NCBI GenBank assembly: GCA_947589245.1
Contig: CANQBD010000002.1
Coordinates: 1-64,000 of the forward strand
DNA: 64,000 nt
From: an uncultured Anaeroplasmataceae bacterium
Lineage (GTDB): Bacteria; Bacillota_I; Bacilli_A; Acholeplasmatales; Anaeroplasmataceae
Direction of reading: 5' to 3'
Position numbers and translations under genes: made by a program. How positions within the stretch are numbered: the first letter of the stretch is position 1; every line of letters starts with the position of its first letter. Of this stretch, positions 10,027-19,902 are shown piece by piece. Under the pieces are notes generated by a model. That model saw nothing but the letters and a program-made list of their open reading frames with translations, was not told the origin of the DNA and did not search any database.

Positions 10027-10593
10027 CTATCCTATTAAATTACTAATAAAAATTTCTAGGCCAATACCTATCAAAATAATACCACCTAATATTTCAGCTT
10101 TCTTACCAAGCTTAGTTCCAAATTTTTTACCTATAAAAACACCTGTAGTTGAAAGTCCAAAAGTCACTATGGCAATTATAACAGCTGTAATAAGGGCTTC
10201 ATTAACTGTATAATCAGCAAAAGTAAAGCCAACAGATAAGGCATCAATTGAAGTGGCAAGTGCTTGAACTAATAAAACCTTAAAAGTTAAATAATCACCT
10301 TTTGGTTCATTATTATCTTTTTTAAAAGCTTCGAAAATCATGTTTCCACCTAGAACACATAACAATATTAAAGCTATCCAAGGAATATATTTTTCAATTA
10401 TGGAAAGAAAGGCATGACCAATGAAATAACCAACGAGCGGCATCATAGCTTGAAAAAAACCAAATAAAAAGGCAATAAATAAAATCTTTTTAATAAACAT
10501 TTTAGGTTCTTTTAGACCATTAGCCATTGATACTGCACATGCATCCATAGCTAATCCTAAGCCTAATAAAATGCCCCTTAAATATAGTTGCAT
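10027..10593 (-). CDS. mntP: MntP family manganese efflux pump
   Basis: GLGLAMDACAVSMANGL and ATSIDALSVG repeats. Confidence 0.93.
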   Translation of the reverse strand: MQLYLRGILLGLGLAMDACAVSMANGLKEPKMFIKKILFIAFLFGFFQAMMPLVGYFIGHAFLSIIEKYIPWIALILLCVLGGNMIFEAFKKDNNEPKGDYLTFKVLLVQALATSIDALSVGFTFADYTVNEALITAVIIAIVTFGLSTTGVFIGKKFGTKLGKKAEILGGIILIGIGLEIFISNLIG

Positions 10594-10640
10594 AATGATA
10601 CACCTCAGTTATATGAAAGTTTTTAAAAAAAACTATTATA

Positions 10641-10669
10641 ATTATAGCACGTACCTCATATTCTGACAA
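10641..10669 (-). promoter_or_regulatory. Vegetative-type promoter upstream of mntP-cysK
   Basis: Minus strand TTGTCA-N17-TATAAT. Confidence 0.7.
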
Positions 10670-10786
10670 GCAAACACTCAAAGGCGATTATTATTTTATA
10701 TGCCTAGTTCTTCCTAATTATTCATAAAATGTTCTTTATAAAACAATTAGATAAGTGTATAATATTAATATAGGGAGGTCGTAATA

Positions 10787-11323
10787 ATGAAAATTTTAGC
10801 GATTATATATGATGGGTTTGAAGAAGTTGAAGCAGTCGCCCCATTCGCTTTATTAAGGCGAGCTGGTCTTGATTTAACGATAGCTTCAAACAGAGATGAT
10901 GTGATTGGAGCCCATTATATTCATATAACCGATATAAATCTTTTAAGTGAAATTAATTATAAAGATTTCGATGCTTTACTTTTACCAGGTGGACCACACT
11001 ATAAATTTTTAGAAACAGATGAACCAACCCATAATGTAATAAGACACTTCATGGATAATAATAAAGTGGTATGTGCTATTTGTGCCGCACCAACAATTTT
11101 AGGGAAATTAGGCTATTTAAAAAATCGTTCTTACACTTGTTTTACTTGTATGGATGATGACTTTGGTGGTACCTATATTGATTCCTATGTGGTTGTCGAT
11201 AAAAATCTTATAACTGCAAGAAGTGCAGCAGCTAGTATTGATTTCGCATATGAAATTATCCGCAAGCTTGCTGGCGAGGAGACTCTTCTTTCAATGCAAA
11301 AACGGATTTATTATGAAAAATAG
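10787..11323 (+). CDS. DJ-1/PfpI family protein
   Basis: DGFEEVEA, LLPGG, VCAICAAPTILG nucleophile Cys motif. Confidence 0.93.
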   Translation: MKILAIIYDGFEEVEAVAPFALLRRAGLDLTIASNRDDVIGAHYIHITDINLLSEINYKDFDALLLPGGPHYKFLETDEPTHNVIRHFMDNNKVVCAICAAPTILGKLGYLKNRSYTCFTCMDDDFGGTYIDSYVVVDKNLITARSAAASIDFAYEIIRKLAGEETLLSMQKRIYYEK

Positions 11324-11582
11324 TTTACCAATTCGCTTGATTGAAAGATATCAAAAAGATGTGTCTCCAAACACTCCTCCTAGATGTCGATTTACTCCTA
11401 CTTGTAGTCAATACGCTAAGGAATGCTATCAAAAGTTTAATTTTGTAAAGGCTTCTTTTTTAGTAACTAAAAGACTTCTTAAATGTAACCCTTTATTTAA
11501 ACCAGGCTATGATCCAGTACCACTGACAAAGCAAGAAAAAATCAAACTAAAAAATCAAAGTGAGGAAGACTCCAACCTTTGA
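11313..11582 (+). CDS. yidD: Membrane protein insertion efficiency factor YidD (start trimmed from ORF 11223 to ATG at 11313, overlapping the DJ-1 gene stop)
   Basis: PPRCRFTPTCSQYAKECYQKF, LKCNPLFKPGYDPVP. Confidence 0.95.
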   Translation: MKNSLPIRLIERYQKDVSPNTPPRCRFTPTCSQYAKECYQKFNFVKASFLVTKRLLKCNPLFKPGYDPVPLTKQEKIKLKNQSEEDSNL

Positions 11583-11590
11583 TTTTTTTT
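11552..11590 (+). terminator. Intrinsic terminator overlapping yidD 3' end
   Basis: AAATCAAAG...CTTTGATTTTTTTT. Confidence 0.75.
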
Positions 11591-11619
11591 ATTTTTAAAT
11601 AAAACAAAAAACGGAACGA

Positions 11620-11847
11620 TTAAATTTCAATCATTCCGCTTTTAGCTAACATCACTATTGCTGCTGTTCTAGATGAAACACCAAGCTTACCAATGACATT
11701 ACTGATATGATTTCTTACTGTCTTATCACTTATGTTAAGCTTTTCAGCAATTGATTTAGTTGTTTCATTTTTAATTAGAAGCTTAAATATTTCTAGCTCT
11801 CTTGGTGTTAAAAAATGACCGTTCATTAGAACCTCCATTGTTTCCAC
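11620..11847 (-). CDS. GerE-like stand-alone LuxR-type HTH regulator (75 aa)
   Basis: LTPRELEIFKLLIKNETTKSIAEKLNISDKTVRNHISNVIGKLGVSSR; close to B. subtilis GerE as recalled. Confidence 0.85.
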   Translation of the reverse strand: METMEVLMNGHFLTPRELEIFKLLIKNETTKSIAEKLNISDKTVRNHISNVIGKLGVSSRTAAIVMLAKSGMIEI

Positions 11848-11899
11848 TTTATTTTATGTTTCAAGAAAGCAAAATGTTTATATTTTTAATAAAAAGCTT

Positions 11900-13663
11900 T
11901 TAATTATTGTTCTCATTATGAAAATAATTATAAATCGTTTCAATTAGATTAGCTGGCATTCCAGCTTTTTTTAATTCAGCCTTAGATGCTGATTTAATAT
12001 TTTCAATGTTTATAAAATATTTTAAAAGTTCTTCTTTTCTTTTAGGACCTAGACCTGAAATTGGATCTAAAATCGAAGAAAATAAGCCTTTAGCCTTACT
12101 ACTTCTAAAAAAGCTTATTGCAAAATCATGAACTCTTTGCGAAATATCGGCTAACAATAAATAAATTGGTGAATTCTTATCAACATCGTAAAATTTACCC
12201 TTGAAATAAAGCTTTGAAGCCTTATGCCGATCATTCTTTTGAATGCCTACAACATTGATATCTAAATTAAGTGAACCTAAAACCTCTTCGGCAGCATGGA
12301 CTTGAATTTCACCACCATCCATAACAATTAAATCAGGAAGCTTAGCCTCTTCAATTAAAAGTCTAAAATAGCGACGATAAATAACTTCCTTCATTGATTC
12401 ATAATCATTAGCTCCAACAACCGTTTTAATATGATATTTTCTAAATTCTTTAGGAGCGGGCTTGCCATCAATATAACATACCATTGCTGATACAGGGTAT
12501 TCGCCATATAAATTGGAATTATCAAAAGCTTCAATACGTCTCGGTGTGCTTATACCTAATAATTTCCCTAACTCATCAATGGTTTCCATCTTCTTTAAAA
12601 CTTGGTTTTTATAGATATTACGTTTATTTTCTAAGTTAAACTTGGCATTAAAACTAGCCATATCTAAAATTTCTTTTTTCTTACCCAATTTAGCTTCATA
12701 GATTTGAATATCTAATACCTTAGATAACAAAGCAGCATCAAAATTTTGGATACATATTTCTTTAGGCTTGGTATTAGCTTGATAAAATTGAGCTAAATAA
12801 TTAATAGTCTCATCATCTACACTATCATATTTATTGATAATAGTCTGATGGTTTTGAACGATATTACCATTTCTAGTAATGATGATATTAATTGATATTT
12901 CATCATCATCAGCATAAACACCTATATAATCACGACTGGTTAAATCATTGATGGAAATCTTTTGTTTGGCAATTGTATCTTCAATAGCTGTTTTTAAATC
13001 ACGATATTCACGAGCTTTTTCATACTCCATATTTTTTGAAGCATCTAGCATCTTTTGATTAATATTATCTAATACTTCCTTAGCATCGCCATTTAAAAAA
13101 CTAGCTATCTTATTTTTATAGCTTGTATAATCTATTTCCTCATGATTAATACAAGGTCCTAAGCATTGATGAATATGATAGTAAAGACATTCCTTCTTAG
13201 GAATATTATAGCACTTGCGGAGTGGATATATCTGATTCAACAAATCAATTGTCGCTCTAGCAGCTTTAACGTTTGGATAAGGTCCAAAATATCTTGCTTG
13301 ATTTCTAACTTTTTTATTTCTAGTAACAATCAAACGCGGATGAGTCTCATTAGTTATCGCTATGTAAGGATAAGTTTTATCATCCGTAAGCATAATATTA
13401 TACTTAGGATCATATTCTTTAATCATATTTATTTCTAAAACAAAAGCCTCTAGCTCACTAGCGGTAATTACATATGTAAAATCCACAATTTCACTAACAA
13501 GTCGAGTTGTTTTAGCATTATGAGCACCATGAAAATAGCTTCTAACGCGGTTTTTTAAATTCTTGGCTTTACCAACATAGATAATTTCATTATTAGCATC
13601 CCGCATTTGATAACAGCCAGGACTATCTGGTAAAAGTTTTAGTTTATCCTCTATTATCGACAT
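11900..13663 (-). CDS. uvrC: Excinuclease ABC subunit C
   Basis: GIY-YIG N-terminus (GCYQMRDANNEIIYVGKAKNLKNRVRSYF), RYFGPYP, ISGLGPKRKEELLKYF. Confidence 0.97.
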   Translation of the reverse strand: MSIIEDKLKLLPDSPGCYQMRDANNEIIYVGKAKNLKNRVRSYFHGAHNAKTTRLVSEIVDFTYVITASELEAFVLEINMIKEYDPKYNIMLTDDKTYPYIAITNETHPRLIVTRNKKVRNQARYFGPYPNVKAARATIDLLNQIYPLRKCYNIPKKECLYYHIHQCLGPCINHEEIDYTSYKNKIASFLNGDAKEVLDNINQKMLDASKNMEYEKAREYRDLKTAIEDTIAKQKISINDLTSRDYIGVYADDDEISINIIITRNGNIVQNHQTIINKYDSVDDETINYLAQFYQANTKPKEICIQNFDAALLSKVLDIQIYEAKLGKKKEILDMASFNAKFNLENKRNIYKNQVLKKMETIDELGKLLGISTPRRIEAFDNSNLYGEYPVSAMVCYIDGKPAPKEFRKYHIKTVVGANDYESMKEVIYRRYFRLLIEEAKLPDLIVMDGGEIQVHAAEEVLGSLNLDINVVGIQKNDRHKASKLYFKGKFYDVDKNSPIYLLLADISQRVHDFAISFFRSSKAKGLFSSILDPISGLGPKRKEELLKYFINIENIKSASKAELKKAGMPANLIETIYNYFHNENNN

Positions 13664-14381
13664 CTTGTTTTTCTTCCTTACCCTTCAAATGCTTACGAAT
13701 GAATTCTTCAAAAGTTTCAAGACGTTTACCAATAGTTCTTAAGGATAAATTTGGATACTTCTTCATCAGTTCCTTAAACTTAATAGCAAGAGCTGTATTA
13801 CTTAAAAATTCTTTAGTTTCATTGAGCTCTTGAACAGCCTCATCTGTAATATATTGAATCTTTGCCACAAGCTTACTAATATTAATATTCTTAATTGTTG
13901 AAAAGATAGTATCAATAACCATAGCGGTAAGCAAAATATAATCAACAATTTGTAGTGCTAAAGTAGGCATTGCTGACATCCAACCACTTAGAAGGGGTTG
14001 AATACCATAAACAACAAGCATAACTAATGCCCCAAACATTAAAGAATTGCGTAAACAAACACGACCTTTAATATTAAACTTGCGGGCTGAATAATCCCAC
14101 CAACGCATGTGGAAAATTAGCTCCATAAAATAACTTGTTAAATATTCTAAGGTTGAAGTTAATAAAATACCTAAAATCAAAACTAAATACCACATGTCAT
14201 ATAAAGGCATCATTGTCAATAAAATTATGATTGCTCCATAACCATAAATAGGACAGATAGGCATATAAAGATAGCCTCTATTTACAAGCTTTCTTTGTAA
14301 AATTGAACAGTAAGCAACTTCACATAAATAACCTAAAAACGCATAAACAAAAAAACAAAATAAATATTGTTCAAAACTCAT
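13644..14381 (-). CDS. Putative ABC-transporter type IV / CmpB family integral membrane protein
   Basis: FVYAFLGYLCEVAYCSILQRKLVNRGYLYMPICPIYGYGA and RWWDYS. Confidence 0.82.
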   Translation of the reverse strand: MSFEQYLFCFFVYAFLGYLCEVAYCSILQRKLVNRGYLYMPICPIYGYGAIIILLTMMPLYDMWYLVLILGILLTSTLEYLTSYFMELIFHMRWWDYSARKFNIKGRVCLRNSLMFGALVMLVVYGIQPLLSGWMSAMPTLALQIVDYILLTAMVIDTIFSTIKNINISKLVAKIQYITDEAVQELNETKEFLSNTALAIKFKELMKKYPNLSLRTIGKRLETFEEFIRKHLKGKEEKQDVDNRG

Positions 14382-14398
14382 AATTATCCACCACCTAC

Positions 14399-14425
14399 AA
14401 AAAAATGGCTAATAGCCAACTATTA
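14399..14425 (-). terminator. Intrinsic terminator after rpoZ
   Basis: Minus strand TGGCT-ATT-AGCCA-TTTTTTT. Confidence 0.65.
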
Positions 14426-14435
14426 ACCACTTATA

Positions 14436-14657
14436 CTATTTAAAAGTCATTTTAGTTTTTCCTTCTAAAATCTCTTCTAAAGCTTGACCTACTGGTTTAA
14501 CACATAGACCATCCTCACAAGAAGTAAAATCTTCTTCCTCTATAATTTTAGCCCGTTTTGCAGCAGCATAGGCTAATTTATATTTAGAATCAATTTTTTC
14601 TAGTAAAGCATCCACAGAAGGATAGCGCATACCATCATAATTTTTCTTATTAGACAT
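14436..14657 (-). CDS. rpoZ: RNA polymerase omega subunit (start trimmed to MSNKKNYDGMRYPS)
   Basis: MRYPSVDALLEKIDSKYKLAYAAAKRAK...VGQALEEILEGK. Confidence 0.93.
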   Translation of the reverse strand: MSNKKNYDGMRYPSVDALLEKIDSKYKLAYAAAKRAKIIEEEDFTSCEDGLCVKPVGQALEEILEGKTKMTFK

Positions 14658-14724
14658 AATTATCTTCCCTTTCTGAAAATCACTAATATTATAACACAAA
14701 AATAAAATATATACCAAGAAGAAA

Positions 14725-15345
14725 TTAGTTTTCTTCAATTAAAGCCATATATTTATGAATTGAACGCTCTGTCCTAGCATGTTCAGCTCTAATGATAGCC
14801 ATAATCCGGTCAGCCGCATTATTAACATCATCATTAACAACTATATAATCATACAAATGAGCCATCTTAAACTCTCTATTAGCTTTCTCAAATCTTTCTT
14901 TAATAATTTCCTCAGGCTCAGTACCACGACTTCTTAAACGATCATACAAAGCCTGCTTTCCTGGTGGTACAATAAAAATCATTACACAATCAGGTACTTT
15001 CTTTTTAACCTGTTGAGCACCTTCAACTTCTATCTCTAAAACAACCTCATTCCCTAAATCTAGTTGTTCATTCACCTTATCTAATGGTGTACCATAGTAG
15101 CTACCAACAAACTCGGCAGTCTCTAAAAATTTTCCTTCAGCTTTCCGCTTTAAAAACTCTTCTTTGCTAACAAAGTAGTAATCGACACCTTCAACTTCAT
15201 CAGGCCGTTTCTTTCGTGTAGTCATTGATACACTATAAACTAAATTGTGTTTTGGCATATTGAATAGTGCCTTTCTAACAGTTCCCTTCCCAACCCCTGA
15301 AGGTCCAGAAATAACTATTAAAAGACCACGATCATTTAACTTCAT
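14725..15345 (-). CDS. gmk: Guanylate kinase
   Basis: GLLIVISGPSGVGKGTV, TTRKKRPDEVEGVDYYFV. Confidence 0.97.
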   Translation of the reverse strand: MKLNDRGLLIVISGPSGVGKGTVRKALFNMPKHNLVYSVSMTTRKKRPDEVEGVDYYFVSKEEFLKRKAEGKFLETAEFVGSYYGTPLDKVNEQLDLGNEVVLEIEVEGAQQVKKKVPDCVMIFIVPPGKQALYDRLRSRGTEPEEIIKERFEKANREFKMAHLYDYIVVNDDVNNAADRIMAIIRAEHARTERSIHKYMALIEEN

Positions 15346-15433
15346 AATTTAGTTACCTTCCCTTTTGAATATTTTATCATTATATCCAAAATCTTACAAG
15401 TATATATTTGCTAAATTGTCTAAATAAATCATT

Positions 15434-15853
15434 TTATAGTTGAGCAATTTCATTAGTCAAATCATATAGACTTTGAATTAAGACATCTAAATTTTTAATA
15501 ATATCATCAGCATTATTGAACCGATATTCTAAGACAACAAGTCCTTCTGGGGTGATATAAGCCTTAAAATAACGAGATTTCATATTAAAGGAATTAAGTT
15601 TATCTAATGAATAATTTTTTGTTCCTTGAACAATGTTTATATTAAAACTTACTAAAGAATCATCAATAGTTAAATAGGGATAAATTATAAATTTTGCCTC
15701 TGGAAAACACAATTCAAAATTTATTTTCGTTACCTCAGTTTCAACTATCTCATAAGTAATTTTTTTATCATTAAAGTAATTTGTAATTTTGTTATCAAGC
15801 TTTTTTTTACTCCATAATGCCATAAATATCACTCCTTGACAATATTTTAGCAC
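15434..15853 (-). CDS. Hypothetical protein, possibly YbjN-like fold
   Basis: Intact ORF; weak resemblance only (SRYFKAYITPEGLVVLEYRF). Confidence 0.5.
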   Translation of the reverse strand: MLKYCQGVIFMALWSKKKLDNKITNYFNDKKITYEIVETEVTKINFELCFPEAKFIIYPYLTIDDSLVSFNINIVQGTKNYSLDKLNSFNMKSRYFKAYITPEGLVVLEYRFNNADDIIKNLDVLIQSLYDLTNEIAQL

Positions 15854-15897
15854 AAATTCAACATTTATTATAGAGTAATTTTATGATATACTAAATA

Positions 15898-17535
15898 TTG
15901 GTGATGAAAATGAGCTTTGATGGTGTATTATTACATAAATTAATAGATGAACTACAGATTATAAAAACTGGTAGAATCACCAAAATTAATGAATCAGGTG
16001 ATACAGATTTTATTTTTACGATTCGGGCCAATCATCTAAATTATAGCTTGATGATTTGTTTATCTTCTCTTTATGCCAGAATTCATTTTACCACCAAGCA
16101 TTATGATACTCAAAGCTCACCTAAAAGTTTAACAATGTTTTTAAGAAAGCATATTGAAGGATATTTCATTGAAGATATTTACCAGCATCAAAATGATCGA
16201 ATCATCATCTTTAAATTAGCTGGCTATAATGAACTACGTGACTATCAAATTAAATATTTGATCTGTGAAATTATGGGTCGGTATTCTAATTTAATTCTAA
16301 CAGATGAAAATTATAAAATACTAGAAGTTTTAAAAAAGGAAGGCGTTTCAGAATTTGGTAGAACTATGCTTATCAATGCCAAATATGATTATCCACAAAG
16401 TGCCAAATTAAATCCTTTTGAAAATACAACTGATATGCCAATAGCCTCGCCAAAAGAATTATGCAATAAATTTAATGGTGTTTCTTTACTTTTAGCAACA
16501 TATACCTTTAGAAATGATGCAATAATAAATAATCTTAAGTCAGCTATAACAATGCCTGTTCGCCCAGCCATTATTAAAGGCTTAGATGGTAAATTAGATT
16601 TTTATTTTAATCCTTTAGATTATGAAATTGTTAAAGAATTTAAAACCATCTCTGAGCTTTTAGATGATTATTATTTTGAAGCTGATTTACAAGCTAAAAT
16701 TAGACTTAAGACTAATGATTTAGTTAGCTTTATTCAAAAACAAATTAAGAAAAATGAAAAGAAATTAAAAAAGTTAGAACAAGATTTAATCGAAGCTCAA
16801 AATTGTGAAGATTTAAAGCTTAAAGGTGAACTTCTAATTTCTTATCCTGAGCTAAAAAAGAAAGAAGCCAAGATTGAAGTATTTAATTATTATACAAATG
16901 AAAAAATGGTTATTGAACTTGATAACCGCTATGATGTTATTACAAATAGTCAGCGGTATTATAAAAAATATCAAAAAACAAAAGCCGCTTGTTTTTATAT
17001 TGAACAACAAAGACAAATAGCTAAAGATGAAATTAATTATTTTAATATTCTTCTTTCCCAGTTAAATAACTGTAATATTAATGATGCCCTCGAAATTCAA
17101 CAAGAATTAATTGATAATAAATATCTTATAAAACAAAATAAAACAAACAATAAAAAAAGTAAACCCCACTTTTTAACTTACCTAGTTGATGATGTCTTAA
17201 TAAGTGTTGGCAAAAATAATATTCAAAACGAATATATTACCCATAAGCTCGCTAAAGCTAGTGATTATTGGTTTCACGTTAAGGATGCTAGTGGTAGTCA
17301 TGTCGTTATTCATTCGGATTTGTTAAATGAAAATCTAATAAGAACTGCCGCCATGCTGGCTGCCTATTATTCTGATTTCAGGGATTCCTCTTCTGTGGCA
17401 GTAGATTATACTCAAATAAGAAACATTAAAAAAATTCCAGGAAAAAGAGCTTGTTTTGTTACCTATTCTAAACAAAAAACAATCTACATTGATCCTGATA
17501 AAACTCTAATAGAAAGTTTAAGGATTAAAAAATGA
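15898..17535 (+). CDS. NFACT-family Rqc2/RqcH-type protein (fibronectin-binding protein A family)
   Basis: N-terminal SFDGVLLHKLIDEL, NFACT-R HKLAKASDYWFHVKDASGSHVVI. Confidence 0.95.
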   Translation: MVMKMSFDGVLLHKLIDELQIIKTGRITKINESGDTDFIFTIRANHLNYSLMICLSSLYARIHFTTKHYDTQSSPKSLTMFLRKHIEGYFIEDIYQHQNDRIIIFKLAGYNELRDYQIKYLICEIMGRYSNLILTDENYKILEVLKKEGVSEFGRTMLINAKYDYPQSAKLNPFENTTDMPIASPKELCNKFNGVSLLLATYTFRNDAIINNLKSAITMPVRPAIIKGLDGKLDFYFNPLDYEIVKEFKTISELLDDYYFEADLQAKIRLKTNDLVSFIQKQIKKNEKKLKKLEQDLIEAQNCEDLKLKGELLISYPELKKKEAKIEVFNYYTNEKMVIELDNRYDVITNSQRYYKKYQKTKAACFYIEQQRQIAKDEINYFNILLSQLNNCNINDALEIQQELIDNKYLIKQNKTNNKKSKPHFLTYLVDDVLISVGKNNIQNEYITHKLAKASDYWFHVKDASGSHVVIHSDLLNENLIRTAAMLAAYYSDFRDSSSVAVDYTQIRNIKKIPGKRACFVTYSKQKTIYIDPDKTLIESLRIKK

Positions 17536-18230
17536 ATGCCTATAAAAAATTTGCTTACTATTATGATGAAGTAATTGCTGAATTAGATTACTCTCTTTGG
17601 TTGAATTTCATCTTGCCTTACTTAAATAAAAATTCTCTAATTTTAGATTTAGCTTGTGGCAGTGGTACATTAGCCATTATGCTTAAATTAAAAGGTTATG
17701 CTGTAGAAGGTTTAGATTTATCAGAAGAAATAATTGAAATAGCCAAAGAAAAAGCTAAAATAAATCATCTAGATATTAATTTCTACACTCTCAACATGAC
17801 TTCCTTTAATTTAAATAAAAAATATGATGTCATCACTTGTTTTTTTGATTCAATTAATTTCTTAAACTCTACTATTGAAGTTAATAAGTTACTTAAAAAT
17901 GTTAAAAAACATTTAAAGAGCGGTGGTTTCTTCATTTTTGATTTATTTTCCAAAACCTTATTTGACGAATACTCTAAAAATTCAATCAAAGAAGATTATG
18001 AAACATTTAAAATAAACTGGCAAACTAACAAAATCAATAATAATACTCTTAAGCATGATATTTTAATTCAAGAAGGTGATTTAGAATTAAAGGAAGAATA
18101 TTATGAATATTATTACGAAATAAAAAGCCTAAATCTTGAAGGATTTAAGCTTTGCAAAATATGTGGAGATTTTAATGATGATTTAGAAGCTAGTGATGAA
18201 AGAATACTCATTGTTTTACAAGCTTTGTAA
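17532..18230 (+). CDS. Class I SAM-dependent methyltransferase, ATGA-coupled to the preceding gene
   Basis: LILDLACGSGTLAIMLKLKGYAVEGLDLSEEII. Confidence 0.92.
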   Translation: MNAYKKFAYYYDEVIAELDYSLWLNFILPYLNKNSLILDLACGSGTLAIMLKLKGYAVEGLDLSEEIIEIAKEKAKINHLDINFYTLNMTSFNLNKKYDVITCFFDSINFLNSTIEVNKLLKNVKKHLKSGGFFIFDLFSKTLFDEYSKNSIKEDYETFKINWQTNKINNNTLKHDILIQEGDLELKEEYYEYYYEIKSLNLEGFKLCKICGDFNDDLEASDERILIVLQAL

Positions 18231-18539
18231 ATCACGATAAGTATTAATTAGGACTTTGTAAAAATCGGCTATTAACGCTTCATTCCAAAGTCCTTTTCTT
18301 ATTGATTCTAAATTGGCAACAGCACTATTATAAAGTTTTTCAGCTCCTAAGTTAAGAGAAATTCCCTTTAAGGAATGAACATAAAGTTCATAATTCTTAA
18401 AATCATGCTGAGATATTAATTTTTCTACCTTGTTACCACAATCATGATATGATTCTAAAAAGCTATCTTTGACTTTATTAAAAATCAATTCATTGCCCAT
18501 TAAATATTTTAAAGCTAATTCTTTAGAAACATATTCCAT
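18216..18539 (-). CDS. Stand-alone Hpt-domain protein
   Basis: 107 aa; YVHSLKGISLNLGAEKLYNSAVANLE phosphotransfer-His context. Confidence 0.82.
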   Translation of the reverse strand: MEYVSKELALKYLMGNELIFNKVKDSFLESYHDCGNKVEKLISQHDFKNYELYVHSLKGISLNLGAEKLYNSAVANLESIRKGLWNEALIADFYKVLINTYRDLQSL

Positions 18540-18609
18540 AATACTTCACTCCTTACTAACATCATTATAATGTTAATGAGTTAACAAAAAATGTCGAATA
18601 ATGTTGAGA

Positions 18610-19902
18610 TTAATAGTTAAACTTAACTTCTGCTGTTATTTTTAGACTTTTTGTATAAAATTTTTGAATTGCTTTAATCAAATATTCTAAATCTAAACTT
18701 CCAGCTGTCTCATAGGCAGAGTGCATAGCAAGCTGTGCTAAACCAATATCTACTAAAGGAATAGAAACATTTTTAACTAAAATAGATCCGATAGTTGAAC
18801 CACCAACTATATCACTTCTATTTGTTGTAAGCTGATACTTAACATTGGCTTCTTTACAAATTTGTTGAAAATAAGCACTAGACATAGCATCAGTTGCATA
18901 AGACATTTTAGCCGCATTTTTAATAACAATTCCTTCGTTTAAATAACATGCGTTAGTTTCATCATATTTGCTTGGATAATTAGGATGAAAGCCTTGAGCA
19001 TTATCAGCAGAGACAATAAATGAGTTGGCTAAGAAGGTTAAATGTTTAGCATAATCATAGCCAAAAGCCCTACTGATTCTAAGTAAACTATCTTCTAATA
19101 ATGAACCTGCTGCACCCTGCATTGTTGATGAACCAATTTCTTCATTATCAAATAGAACACAAACATTAACTGAGTTAAGAGATTCACTATTAATTAAAGC
19201 TTCAATCAAGCCATATGAACATTCTAAATTATCAATTTGAGGAGCCATAACGAATTCTTTATTAGCCCCTACTAAACACCCACGATCTAGATTAGTTAAA
19301 TATAAATCACTACTAACAATATCAGATGCTTTAACATTCAATCTTTGCGCTATCAAATCGAGAAGCTTGACATCGTTAATATTTTTATCAGCAAATAAAG
19401 GTAATAAATCAATTTGAGGATTTAATTCCACACCCTTATTAACATTTCGATTATAGTGAATAGGTAAATTAGGAATCATAGCTAAAGGCTCACATAAATT
19501 AACTAGCTTAGCGCTTAGCCCATTCTTTTCAGCCACAATAACACGGCCAGCTATCCCTAGTGGGCGATCAAACCAAGTTGAAAAGATTGGCCCACCATAA
19601 ACCTCAGTATTAAATTTCACATAGCGACCTTTTTCTAATGTGAAATTAGGTTTAAGCTTAAAAGTTGGAGAATCTAAATGAGCAGCTGTAATATTAAAGG
19701 AATAATAATCATTTTTAGGAACAACAAAAGCTAAAATGGACGACATATTACGTCCTATAAAATATTTACCACCCTTTTTTAACTGCCATTCTTCACCTTC
19801 AAAAAGTTCAATAAAATTATTAGCTTTTAATACTTCTTTAAATTTGGCAGCAGCATGAAAGGCTGTTGGGGTATCCTTTATAAAATTTAAAAATCTTTTC
19901 AT
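18610..19902 (-). CDS. M18 family aminopeptidase (start trimmed to MKRFLNF, ATGA overlap with upstream gene)
   Basis: AAHLDSPTFKLKPN, DNEEIGSSTMQGA, SADNAQGFHPNYPSKYD. Confidence 0.95.
   Translation of the reverse strand: MKRFLNFIKDTPTAFHAAAKFKEVLKANNFIELFEGEEWQLKKGGKYFIGRNMSSILAFVVPKNDYYSFNITAAHLDSPTFKLKPNFTLEKGRYVKFNTEVYGGPIFSTWFDRPLGIAGRVIVAEKNGLSAKLVNLCEPLAMIPNLPIHYNRNVNKGVELNPQIDLLPLFADKNINDVKLLDLIAQRLNVKASDIVSSDLYLTNLDRGCLVGANKEFVMAPQIDNLECSYGLIEALINSESLNSVNVCVLFDNEEIGSSTMQGAAGSLLEDSLLRISRAFGYDYAKHLTFLANSFIVSADNAQGFHPNYPSKYDETNACYLNEGIVIKNAAKMSYATDAMSSAYFQQICKEANVKYQLTTNRSDIVGGSTIGSILVKNVSIPLVDIGLAQLAMHSAYETAGSLDLEYLIKAIQKFYTKSLKITAEVKFNY

Noticed and set aside
10594-10786. Possible manganese (yybP-ykoY) riboswitch upstream of mntP
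   Set aside because: Could not find a convincing conserved core; only a simple promoter with a short leader is visible.
13166-13438. + strand ORF within uvrC
   Set aside because: Antisense shadow of uvrC.
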